In this document: positions 48,864-59,065 of the stretch, one piece after another
Layout: each line of letters starts with the position of its first letter
Numbering within the stretch: the first letter of the stretch is position 1
Assembly: GCF_029227915.1 (NCBI RefSeq)
Contig: NC_079884.1
Span: 21,268,001 to 21,332,000 of the forward strand
Direction of reading: 5' to 3'
Source of the DNA: Hydractinia symbiolongicarpus
Taxonomy: Eukaryota > Cnidaria > Hydrozoa > Anthoathecata > Hydractiniidae
Length of the DNA: 64,000 nucleotides
Notes under the pieces: generated by a model
Database searches by the model: none
The model's input: only the letters and a program-made list of their open reading frames with translations
What the model was told of the DNA's origin: nothing
Translations under genes and position numbers: made by a program

Positions 48864-49700
48864 AAACTATACGAACATTTTATGATAATTTCTTTCTATT
48901 TTGTATCGTTAATATATATTTTTAATCAAAGTGGTGCAAAAAATACATTTCTAAACTGAGATCCGTGGTTCTATTTCTTCTTAGAACCTCGTGGTGTTAA
49001 TTTTGTTTGCTTTTTCTAAAATAAACGTTACAGTTTTAACATTTTTAATAAATATCTGTAAAAGAAAATTGAGTTGTAACCTTGGTGAACACAAATCGCC
49101 GGAAGTAATTAATTATAATATTTTTTTCCCGTCTGCATTTATCTGTCGGGAATGTCTTAGCTCTAAAATGCTATTTTCACATTTTAGTACATATGTACGT
49201 ATGTTTTGTTGAAGAATTTTAATTCTTATACAAAAAGAAAAACTATCAAGTAAAGTAGGAAAAAGTAATATTTAAATTCGGTATACTGAAAAGAAATTTT
49301 ATTAATTCATCAAAGGCCAGAAGCATATTGCGAGTCATTGTTCACATTGCCTATAGCTCCTCTTTGATCTTGCCAGTAAGCAAAACACGTCCTAAATATG
49401 TTTATGTGTTTAGCAATTTCAGATGTAGTGATAAATTACCTGACCACCAAACTGACGAAGTAAGACTTAAAAAGTATTAAAAATGGTTTCTAACGTGCGT
49501 AAGTATTTTCATATTTTGAATATAAAAATGTTTTAAAGAGGGAAAATCATATGTACGACAAAAGCTGTGTCATTTTCTTAGACGCTGAATATTATAGAAA
49601 CAAAACACACAGAAAGATGTTTACAAATAAGGAAAACTATATCTACGACAAAAACAAAACGCACAGAAGAATGATATTTGTAAAAATAAAGTAACTGTAA

Positions 49701-49805
49701 TAATCGTAACTCTATCGTAAATAATCGTAACTCTATCGTAAATAATCGTAACTCTATCGTAAATAATCGTAACTCAATCGTGAATAATCGTAACTCAATC
49801 GTGAA
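49701..49805. repeat. minisatellite, five 21-bp units
   Basis: Five consecutive units of TAATCGTAACTCTATCGTAA plus A. Units 1-3 appear identical, and units 4-5 share the changes CTA to CAA and GTAAA to GTGAA. Because 21 is a multiple of three, the minus strand reads as a repeating heptapeptide FTIELRL, which explains an apparent ORF at 49578-49808. I do not consider that ORF a gene. Confidence 0.95.
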
Positions 49806-50232
49806 CACGTTTGAAAGTTATTAAGCTTTATATGTACAATGTGATCCACAGAGTTCAAATTTCAATGCCTACATTCAACAGCAGTTTATTAGTTAGCTAT
49901 TTTACTATTGTCCGACACCAAGGAATCTCTATTGACTTATCTACAAGATGCACAGGACTGGTTTACTACCAGTAAATGTCCTATAAGTTAACGTTCAAGT
50001 CAATAAGAATGCTCTTTCCAAATTGAACACATTGTAAAATTAGTTCTCGTCAGGTTTCGAATTAAAATGATTTGCACTTTATAAAACATCTACTTGCAAT
50101 AGAAACATTAGAATTGTTTAGAAAAGAAATAAAGAATTAAAAACTAAAATATTAAATGCACTGTCACGTGCAGCTATAAACTGAACTGTATGTTTTCATA
50201 CAAACCGCTATGTAAAGATTGGAATTTGGATT

Positions 50233-50282
50233 AATATATATTGATATATATATATATATATTAATATATATATTGGATATAT
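50233..50282. repeat. AT-rich palindromic microsatellite
   Basis: A run of TTAATATATATTGATATATA type repeats that is self-complementary. It sits inside the right palindrome arm and has no clear partner in the left arm. Confidence 0.8.
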
Positions 50283-50941
50283 TTTAGTCGATAATTGCCT
50301 ATTTGTTATTGCTCTGATATTTTGCTCAGGGTATATTTAAAATTCTTGCTGGTTGTCTTTATTCGTTTGCAAATAGGAAAAAAACTTCTTAAGAATAAGT
50401 ACTTTTGTACGAAAGTTAGAACACTTGGAATTTGTGGAAAGTGACTTTTTCCGTGATATCTGTCATTTGAAAAGATTGAGGAAAACTTTGGCACTGTTTA
50501 AAAAAAGTAATCAGATTCTATTGTCATGACTTGCAATTTGTAGTTTGTAAATCGCCTAGAAACAGATCGTAACAGCGGATATCTAGACATCCGATAGCAT
50601 CAACTGTGCTAAAAATAATGCAGATTAAAGGTGCATATGTGCACGATTTGAGGGTGTAACCCTATAGAAACTGTTGGTATTGTTAGTGAATATGCGTATA
50701 TTTCACATTTTCTGTCATTCCTGCATGCAAAAGGATGACAAATATTCCGTATTTATGTGGAATTACTTTGCGCATCACTAACATACTACCTGGCGGCGAT
50801 TATTCCGTATATAGCGACACGCGAAATCGTGAGCAACCATGCATGTCGAATTGTAATTACTTTTTACAAAACATAAAGTTTCTCTGCTTTATTTTTATTT
50901 TTCTTCGAGTTCATACTGCAATCCTTAAACTTGCAAACCTA

Positions 50942-51185
50942 ATCTGGCGTCATTGCATGACATACGTCAGCTATGAGACTCAGTTCGAGTCCCCACTCCG
51001 GCACAATTTAAATGTAGTGTTGTCAGCCCATTTAGTGCTGTCTACTGACCGATAATCGGCTTGTGTGGCAGGCAAGCAAGTTCTGTACGTATCTCTAGCG
51101 ACAAGGTACAGTCGGTGGGGAGAAAGAGCCAACCGTTAGGATGGAATCCTTAAGGACGTCAAAACTTCCCGTTACTTACTTACTT
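50942..51185 (+). mobile_element. tRNA-derived SINE with (TTAC)n tail
   Basis: An RNA polymerase III-type head is visible: an A-box-like TGGCGTCATTG at 50944-50954 and a near-perfect B box AGTTCGAGTCC at 50982-50992, followed by CCCACTCCGGCAC as in a tRNA T-arm and acceptor. A unique body follows, ending GTTACTTACTTACTT. Length is about 245 bp. It is not a functional tRNA, since the A-box region cannot fold into a full D-arm/anticodon cloverleaf that I can see. Confidence 0.7.
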
Positions 51186-51669
51186 GGTCCCGTTATTAAT
51201 TTTTTAAATTATTTTGTTGTGTGATCCCGCTGATGTTTATACCACGCAGTAAGTAAGTAGCAAAAGTTGCAATATTACCAGAGAAAGACTGGGATAATGG
51301 CGAAAGACAGCTGAGACAGAAAATTGACCTACTATGTCACTTAAGATATAAAAATTACCTTTTAAAGTAGGGAACTAGAAAAAGGATACTTTTATTGAAC
51401 TCACTTGCTAATAATAAACCTTGTAGGTAACTTCATGTATTCTAATTAGAAATCCTTTGCCGGAAGTTATAAATTTAGGATAGATAAAGTCGCCTGTAAA
51501 TAGTAATTGAAAATCTGCAAAGTGCTTTAAAATATGGACTAATTAACAATAAAAATTGGTTTATAACATTGCCATTAAAAAATAAAAATAGACAGGGAAA
51601 TAAATCCAGCACTTGGAGTTAAAAATAAGAAATATAATGAGAAATATAAATTGCGATGCAAAAATTTTA

Positions 51670-54600
51670 ACTTACTTAACTTTACTTTGTAGCACACCCC
51701 AATAGAGGATTCGCCCATTTTGTATCGACAAGTCTTCTCCACTTTTTTAGATCCTTTGCGTATTTTTCTACGGTACCAGGGGGAAGTTGAATGTGTCTTC
51801 CTTCACCAGGTCAATCCATCGTTTCGCTGGTCTTTCTCGTCTTTGCGTATCTATGAAATTCTCAATGAAGGCTTTCTTTACTATAATGTTAGGAGGCAAT
51901 CTACAGACACGACTGAACCATTTAAGACTTCTTTTGCGAATTATCTTTGTGATATTGCTTGTCGTACCCAACATATATTTAAAGGGGATACGAAACGATT
52001 TAACAAGCTCAATTCACGCAATTTTCAAAAAATGGCGTGTAATAGACTGACCACTCAAAAGGTCAATGTGGAAGAAATGTGTAAAATATTTAATTTTTTA
52101 TGATGAATTTGCTACTTTTTTATTTTTATTTTCTAGAAAAACAAAAATTTTCCTTCAGCATTCTTTTTGGAGGTAAAATAAGCTACGGTCTGTGAAATAT
52201 ATAAAATATCAGTAAATCGAAAGTTTGTTTTGACGAGGGTACAAAGACAACAAAAGGAGCTGTATTTCTTAAAAAATGCTATGTTAATAGCTTTAAGAAG
52301 ATAATTAATACCTCTATAAATAGATTTTAAAGTCATTGTTGTTGCGTCGACTGGCTTTATCTACAATAAACTTATGTTTTTACGCAAAATTTCGAAGGAT
52401 ATAACTAACTAGCTAGTTCAAAACATTTAAAGTTTATTTTATTACAAAGTTTGAGTTAAAAGCAAGATAAGTACTTATATCGAATAAATCATGGATATTC
52501 AAATATGTAGAAATGTTTTCTCTCATTTTCAGTTATATTTGATATTTAGAGTGATTTAAGTTGTTGTTTTTGTCCTCAGTGATTATAATCTTTTCCACCG
52601 CCATTAGCTTGGCGTTCGTGTAAGTCACTAAAGTCGAAAACCAACAGCCGTTCCGTAGCCCCTTTAATAGCGTTGATTGATATTCGATCTTGTAGCTTGA
52701 ACTTGTAGCTACAATACTTCTAAAACGGACAAGTCCTGTTTCGTTAATGCCCACGTTTCTGAGCCTTAAATTGCGACGGAAGGAATCAAAACATAGTAAA
52801 GACGTATTAAGTTTCGGCCGACATCTTTTCTTGACCAAACATTTTTTTATGATTTCCAAAAGGAGTTATTGCAAGTTTTTCTTTTAACATCCAGAGATGT
52901 ACTAGGAATCATTGATCCAAGGAAAACGAAGTTATCAACTTTGTCGATCGACCGAAAATGACACAACATGAGTTCATCCAGATCATCAGAAATAACTTTG
53001 TATTTTGCTGAATTTATTTTCAATCCAAATTTGCTACAAACGTTTTGAAGCTGATCTGGATATTTTAAATCAAAGTTTAAATTGTTGTCTAGAACGAGAA
53101 ACAGATTGAAAAGAGTCGGTGACAGGAGGCAAGCTTGTCTCACACCCACAGCTACATGGAACCATTCTGTGATGTAATCATCAATTACAACAGTACAGGT
53201 GGATTTGTTGTACGTGTTTTCGATGATCTTCACAATCTTTTTCTTGATGCTAATTACCCTCATCATATTTCACTGTGACTTTCTCCATATTGTGTCAAAA
53301 CTTTTAAAATCTACGAAATTAAATTGCATCCACTGTGCCACGCCCCAGTCCAAAAACAAATTGAGAGTTGCTTGTAAATATTTTATTTTTCTCTCTGATT
53401 GTATTCAGCATGATTTTGCTGACTACCTTGCCAGGTGTTGAGAGCATTGCTATCGGGAGGAAACAGCTTTCTCCACATAGGAAGATTTACAATGAAGTCA
53501 TCTGAATCAGAGGGAGCACCTAGAATGTAGTCGATTGCTTCATCGCCATGTAGAAATTCGGTATTAAGATGAGCTTCAAAGTGCTTTTTCCACATTTGCA
53601 AAACCTCATATTTTCTCCTCCAATAGTCTCCTTTTCTCGGATTCAACTGAAGCTTTAGCTTTTCGATTAGCTTTTTGTATTTCTCCTGTAGAGATCTGTC
53701 TCAAGGAGCAGTTATCATCTTCATTCTTAGTTCACGTCTGTCTTAACACAGTTGTGACGTTTCTTTGGACATCTTTTCCACAGCTTTACGACATCGAAAC
53801 CCAATAGTGAATTCAGTAACTTTATTTGTGACATGTACAAAGTCATCATATAGATCATCAAGTTTCTTATCAGAGTTCATGAGCGGTTCAAAGGCTCCTT
53901 CTAAGTTGACTTCGAAATCCTCGCAGTTTCTGAATTCGACTGTTTCGAAACATCATATCTTTTGAGAATTCTGGCATGAAACCTTTCCTTCTTTTTAGTT
54001 TCCAGGTAGTATTTTGCCATCAGAAAAGAGTGATCAGAGAAGATATCTGCAGATTTGTAACTCTACAGTTTTACACCAGCCCTCTTTGGCTGTTGGGAAC
54101 AATAATAATAAAGTCAATCTGGTTTTGTGTTTTTCCATCCGGGGATGTCCAGATGTTAAACCTATTATCTATGTGCTTATACATAGTGCTCATAACGCTT
54201 AAGTTTTTAATAGCGCAGAACTGTGGAAGCCTCTCTCTGCCATCTTTCATTACACTAGTGCTGAACCTGCTCACTACATTAGATCATCTTGTACAACCAT
54301 CATTTTCAACTTTACCATTAAAATTAACCAAGATGATTAAATTACATTGTCATTGATTTCTTGTTGCAACTGGTCATAGAATTCGTTCTTTTCGATATCG
54401 CTGTATGAGGAGTCTGGGGAATATGTTTCGAACGCAAACGAGGTTGTTCGTTACGAGTTTGTAGCTGAATTAACATCTTCGGTTGGTTGGTAAGGTGATA
54501 GCCTTGATCTGCTGAGAAGTTTCCTTGGTCATAAAAGAAGCAACACCTTGACTGTGAATACCGTCTGGTCGCGGAAAATGAGTGATGACATATCCATTGA

Positions 54601-55080
54601 GTTCAAATGCCTCATCCACTTTGTCAGTCCCATGAGTTTTGGATACCTAGCATATTTGTTTTGAAGCGATCCATTTTACTTTCAGGAGGTTTTTCAGTTT
54701 GAAGTTAGTACTATCATTGAGTGTTCTGACATTTCATGTGGCAATGTTTGTCGTTAAACGACCTTCCGGCAGATTTCTATCGCACCCTGGTACACCGGGA
54801 CTGAGGGCCGTTTTTGTACTTGTCTAAACATTATAAGTGTAAAATGAGCAGAACTATGGGTCAACTGGCTGAAGGTAAAATCCAGGTGTTTTTCCTGAGA
54901 CACCATCTTACCAGTTGTTAAATCTTTTTACTGATGCCAAAAATCACCATCTCCAGGTAAATCCCAGGAAATATATCGTCTCATACTCGGTCCCCGAATA
55001 GACAGCTTAGCCGAACGCACGTGCACCAATTGCAGGTGGTCTAACAGGAATAAGGTGACAGAGCCCGGCAATCACACCCA
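51670..55080 (-). pseudogene. degenerate non-LTR retrotransposon (RTE-like LINE)
   Basis: Reading the minus strand: a 5' leader, then an endonuclease start near 54775-54700 (an ATxNVRTL motif whose Trp is a stop) and an endonuclease segment at 54274-54071 (GRERLPQFCAIKNL, IWTSPDGKTQNQIDFI). Next are reverse transcriptase pieces at 53646-53383 and 53266-52847 (VGVRQACLLSPTLFNLFL, where the usual Gly of RQGCLLSP is Ala), a later ETWALTKQD-type motif near 52740, and the C-terminal WFSRVCRLPPNIIVKK/AKRWIDLVKEDT region at 51974-51768 ending in NPLLGCATK-stop near 51694. Stops and frameshifts are frequent. About 450 bp at ~52080-52530 seem foreign. A TTAAGTAAGTTAA tail follows. The clade call is from recall. 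Confidence 0.85.
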
Positions 55081-55727
55081 AAAATTAAGGTGTTTACACT
55101 GAATTTAAAGACACCGTTTTATTACTTGAAAAAACTGCTTAGTTGTGAAATACAGGTTTTTGCTTGAATAAAGACAGACTTTGGCTAACTTTTTTTCCTT
55201 TACAATTTTGTTTGAAAATGCTATTAACAGATTTATTTTGGCCAATAAAACGATAAAAGGAAGAATGAACAGCAATTTGTAAAATAGTATCCCGTGAAGA
55301 AGTCACAGGAAGCGTTAAAAATTATCCTGCGTGACAGACAGGCAATGGGTAGTATTGATATACCAATCTTCCGTAAAGATTTAAAAGAAGCTCACCAGTT
55401 TAAACATATTTCCCAAATGGCTATTTTGTGGATCCATTCCTGCCTTTTAGCGTGAAGCAATTAAATTTCCTTGGATTACTGAGATTATAGGTGCACTTAG
55501 GAGGACGTTTTTCATTTAATAATCCCCTGCTTTCTAAAAATTCGGAGAAAAAGCAGCAAGCAAAAGAAACCAAAAAAAGCAAAACCGCTGAAGTTATTAG
55601 ACATTTGAAACATGTTTCGTTGTAAAGATCCAAAAAGGCTAAGAGGAGAAGAAAAAAGTCCATGATTAATTTTCTTTAAATACATACGTTTAAAACATCA
55701 TTGCTTTTGTTTATTTCTAAGTTTATT

Positions 55728-55765
55728 CCAACCTCATTCCCAGTGCCAGTTGTCTCTTTTTTGTA
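55728..55765. mobile_element. fragment of the ACCTCGT-family MITE
   Basis: CCAACCTCATTCCCAGTGCC then AGTTGTCTCTTTTTTG matches the left end of copy 1; the right half is absent. Confidence 0.6.
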
Positions 55766-55804
55766 TCGGGAGGGAGAGCCAAGTGAGGGCGAGCCAAGAA
55801 CTAA

Positions 55805-56040
55805 CTTTTAAAACCAGCAATTTTTTTTAAAAATTTTAGTGGATAAACTTTCGCAAATCGACAATTTAAAAAGTTTGTACTGAATAAACTTTCGCGAATG
55901 GCCTTTTCCAAAGTTTCACGAGACAAAGTTCCGCGAAAAAGGCCAAAAAACTTGAAATTCGCAAAAGTTTCTCCGCAAAAAGTAGTCAAGACAGTCACCC
56001 AACACTTACCAATTTAGGAAAAAAGTTCTCGTGAAAGTTC
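55805..56040. repeat. TTCGCGAA-rich dispersed repeat
   Basis: It has repeated GGATAAACTTTCGC, AATAAACTTTCGCGAA, AAAGTTCCGCGAAAAA and GCAAAAGTTTCTCCGC motifs. It creates a spurious minus-strand ORF at 55801-55998. Related pieces lie in collagen introns and at 37.9-38.0 kb. Confidence 0.6.
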
Positions 56041-56589
56041 CAATAGTGAACCGCAACATCGTTTTAAATAAAAACAAACCACAGTCTGCAATTATCATCT
56101 CATAGTTAATATGGTAGCAACCCATTTTGTCTTTCCGTAAAACTTATTATTCCGTAAAACTCACAAAATTATTAGCTAGTTAAAGGCCAGTAGATTATGT
56201 TTTCATGGTGTATACTCATAGCCAAAAACTTAAAATTGGTTTAAGATTTGTACATGGCTATGCAACGTGATGATACATCATCCTAATAGGTGAAAAACAC
56301 ACAAAAAAATATTCTTATAATTACATCGTATTAAGAAGAGAAAACACACCACCAGTTCCAACACCATAATGTCGCAAATCCACTGAACCGCTAAGAGAAA
56401 TACAACCTTTCAGGTGTAATGTATTCTTTGACAAATAATTTTTCCAAGACATTGGTTAAAATGAAGAAAAAACGGCTTATAACTGTTTGGTATCTGTCAC
56501 AGGAGATCACTCTGCCAAAAGTTTTTATATTTTGTAGAATAGTTTTTCGTTAAAAAAATTAATCATTATTCTTGGATGAGCCATTAGTA

Positions 56590-56965
56590 GAGATACATCA
56601 TAGACCATGCGGCACATCTGCGTGAAGTGCTTACATACGTCTGTGCACCCTATTACGCTTAATACCGTTTTTAAAGATTTTTTATCGCAACTTCAGTTTA
56701 AATAAAAAACACAGGAAACAACACGTTGTTACCCTATCCAGCTGAAACAGTCGAAACAAGTTTTCGTAAAATTTCCTATTTATTGTTAGTTCAGATAAAA
56801 TCACATCCACCAGCCTGTCGTTACCAATTTAGATAGAAAAACAACGCTAAGTATGAAAAGCTGATCGAGACTGATGCCTTATCAATAAACTTTAAGCCCT
56901 TGCCAAAGTACAAGGTATAGCTACGTAACCTCAGTTAACATAAGAAAGAGTATTTGGAAATTGTA
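56590..56965 (-). repeat. dispersed repeat R1, copy at 56.7 kb
   Basis: In reverse complement it matches 33770-34160 (AAATTGGTAACGACAG, GGATGTGATTTTATCT). In direct orientation it matches the 32-kb copy (TTTATCGCAACTT, AAACACAGGAAACAA, GTTACCCTATCCAGCTGAAA). Confidence 0.65.
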
Positions 56966-58312
56966 TTTGGTTGCATCAAAATTCCGTACTTTCTGTTTTT
57001 TTTTTTACTTCACTTATCCAATACGCATTTAGTTTAACCTAACAGCATGTTGTGATCATATCAAAATCCTTGATAGGTAAAAAAAAATACCCAAAGCATA
57101 TTTTCCATCACTGAAAGATTACTAAATGTCATCCACTCTTTTGTGATGTGTCTGTTTGCAAAGCCAAATTTCTTCTCGTAAAAGACAGAATATTCGGTGA
57201 AAAAGCGAAAAACTCTGTTGTGCAAATGTTTTTAAGACTCTTTTAGAATACAGATGAATGGAAATAGGTACGTTAACTTCTTTCACACGAAATTAAATAC
57301 TCTTTCTTCCGAACATTTCTAAAACGAAACGTAAATACCGGCTATTCAGTCCATATTAAGAAGAGATTCCTATTTTGTTGATATGCATGTATTTTCGTGT
57401 TACGAATCAACATAAACATTTATCAACTTTAAAAACTAAACGTTTAGATCTATAGCGTATTTTTCTGCAGGTGAGATATAAGATATATGTTGGTGGATGT
57501 TCTTTAATTGAAACCAAAATAAATTTTACACTTCTCTTTATTAAACGTAGAAGTCTGTCTTGAAGTTTCTTGTATACAACTCAAAAATCAATAATTTGGT
57601 CTTAATAAATCAGCTATAAAAAAAATCAAACGCTGCGCTGCTAATTTCCTATGAACCGCAAAAAAACTGAAGCATTCATGATTTCTTTGTGCAAGTTGCG
57701 TTCCCCTTTGAAGCCATCTTCTTGTGGTATATTTACGAAAGTATTGCTAATACTGAAGTACGCGTTGTGTTATCAACAATGTACCGTCGTTATACAGTCG
57801 AAGAGAATCAAGAGCCAAATGTTGGGATGAGTTTACCTCGAATATGTTAAATTTTCAGTTACTTTACTTTACTTCCTTAAATTATCGCTTTAGTCAGATA
57901 TAGTAATGTAGCTGCTTTAAATAAATATGCAGAAATTATGAGAGGGGTGTATTCTATCGCAAAAATATCTGGGATCACAAAGTGTAAAAAGGTGGCTTTA
58001 CAAAAGTGCGACAAATTGGGGTACACATTGCGATGGAATTACAAATTTTGACAAAATTGGATCACAAAGTGCGATGGGGTTACAAAGTGATATACTACAA
58101 TTATATAATAGCCAGCAAAAAAATTAAATTGAGTTTGAAGACATTTCAAGAGACCAGAGTTTAGTTAGGTGTCAGTGTTTTTAAAGATAAAAACAAGACT
58201 TAAAACAAAAAGATAAAAACAAGATTTAAAACAAAATGATATATTTGCTTGAGCACTGGACGTTGATTAAGTGCTTTTAACAGAAAAATGCATGTCAAAT
58301 ATTCATTAGAAA

Positions 58313-59065
58313 TCAATTCTTCTTAGATGAATTATAGTTTTTGCTTCTTTCAGCACTCCATACGTAAGAAGCAAACTTTCGGCCAATCAGATATATAAAG
58401 AAGAAAACAAAATGGCAGAATATACAAAAAATAATAAATTCGCTACTCGACTGATGATTCATAAAAGGGTAAGCATAATATCCGTTCATTTTTGCGCAAT
58501 GGTTAATCCAAGATAAATAGCCGGAACCGAGGGTAACAATGTAGATTAAGATTCTCCAAATGGGAGGGTGTTGGTAATTAACGCAAATCGTTAAAATAAA
58601 CGCAATTATAATCGGAAGAGTGTGCAAAAACTGGTTGAACCATCCGAAAAGTGGTGAAATTTTTTCCATCGCTTCTGAATGCATCCCATCGTAGTCAACA
58701 TAGAGTATACCCCAGTATAAAATACACACGAAAACCGACAATGTAAACGCCCAAAAGGACATCAGCTCGTCACGAACCAATAAAATCACCGAACGTGATT
58801 CTTCTTTAGAGCTTTTCGATTCCAGCCAATTTGTTGTCAGTTGTATGAGATCTGCGAAGCATGCAACTCCGGAACTTATCCATACCAAGTATGCTGTTAT
58901 ATGTGTTAAATATTTCGTTCGTCCACCGTAGGTTTTGTTTTCTGAAAAAGGATAGCAGCATCTATCGTGATAAATACCAAAACAATACCAAATGAAAAGA
59001 GATGAGTGTAAGATACAGGATGTTTTAGTGACAGAAGGAGCACATTTCCCAGGTTTAGCAAACAT
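58313..59065 (-). CDS. AIG1/ADTRP (FAR-17a) family membrane hydrolase
   Basis: A 250-residue intronless ORF encodes a multi-pass membrane protein. Family landmarks in order: YGGRTKYLTHI at 46-56 (family YGGPWKYLT), VRDELMSFWAFTLSVFV at 97-113, YWGILYVDYD at 117-126, WFNQFLHTLPII at 142-153, GYLSWINHCAKMNGYYAYPF at 182-201 and a C-terminal IYLIG...YVW. The catalytic pair known from human AIG1 and ADTRP, a Thr and a His that hydrolyse fatty-acid esters of hydroxy fatty acids, corresponds to T54 and H148, both present. About six transmembrane segments fit the family. The length is close to the human proteins (~230-245) with a slightly longer N-terminus. The start is the ATG at 59063-59065; no upstream in-frame ATG is needed. 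Family assignment is firm; lipid substrate specificity is inferred. Confidence 0.9.
   Translation of the reverse strand: MFAKPGKCAPSVTKTSCILHSSLFIWYCFGIYHDRCCYPFSENKTYGGRTKYLTHITAYLVWISSGVACFADLIQLTTNWLESKSSKEESRSVILLVRDELMSFWAFTLSVFVCILYWGILYVDYDGMHSEAMEKISPLFGWFNQFLHTLPIIIAFILTICVNYQHPPIWRILIYIVTLGSGYLSWINHCAKMNGYYAYPFMNHQSSSEFIIFCIFCHFVFFFIYLIGRKFASYVWSAERSKNYNSSKKN

Larger units (their letters stand above)
36180..50850. repeat. very long imperfect inverted repeat (palindrome), centre near 42 kb
   Basis: Blocks of the left arm recur as reverse complements in the right arm, in mirror order. The approximate pairs are 36180-36330 with 50640-50850; 36340-36420 with 50570-50630; 36560-36720 with 50305-50490; 36965-37100 with 50010-50185; 37100-37400 with 47045-47390; 37500-37570 with 46845-46900; 38281-38515 with 45725-45955; 38580-38660 with 45580-45690; 38780-38945 with 45310-45460; 39930-40070 with 43785-43925. 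Identity looks high at 38281-38515 and lower elsewhere. Later insertions interrupt the arms: a MITE at 37690-38107, a pogo-like element at 38962-39602, R1 at the centre, and 47390-50010 in the right arm only. It may be an ancient inverted duplication or a giant transposon with multi-kb terminal repeats. Confidence 0.85.
55081..58312. other. intergenic, repeats only
   Basis: It holds a fragment of the ACCTCGT MITE (55728-55765), a TTCGCGAA-rich repeat (about 55805-56040), an R1 copy (56590-56965) and imperfect short repeats of CACAAAGTGCGATGGGGTTA type at 57965-58095. A 27-bp unit (AGATAAAAACAAGA...) is duplicated at 58187-58238. I see no gene. Confidence 0.45.

Noticed and set aside
49578-49808. 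minus-strand ORF with repeated FTIELRL
   Set aside because: It is produced by the 21-bp minisatellite period being a multiple of three; there is no other coding evidence.
36180-50850. Polinton/Maverick giant transposon as the explanation for the palindrome
   Set aside because: I see no polymerase, integrase, ATPase or capsid coding sequence in or between the arms, and the arms are far longer than Polinton terminal repeats.
50942-51010. functional tRNA gene
   Set aside because: Box B is good, but I cannot fold a full cloverleaf, and the body and TTAC tail mark a SINE.
55801-55998. minus-strand ORF of 65 codons
   Set aside because: It lies wholly inside the TTCGCGAA-rich dispersed repeat.
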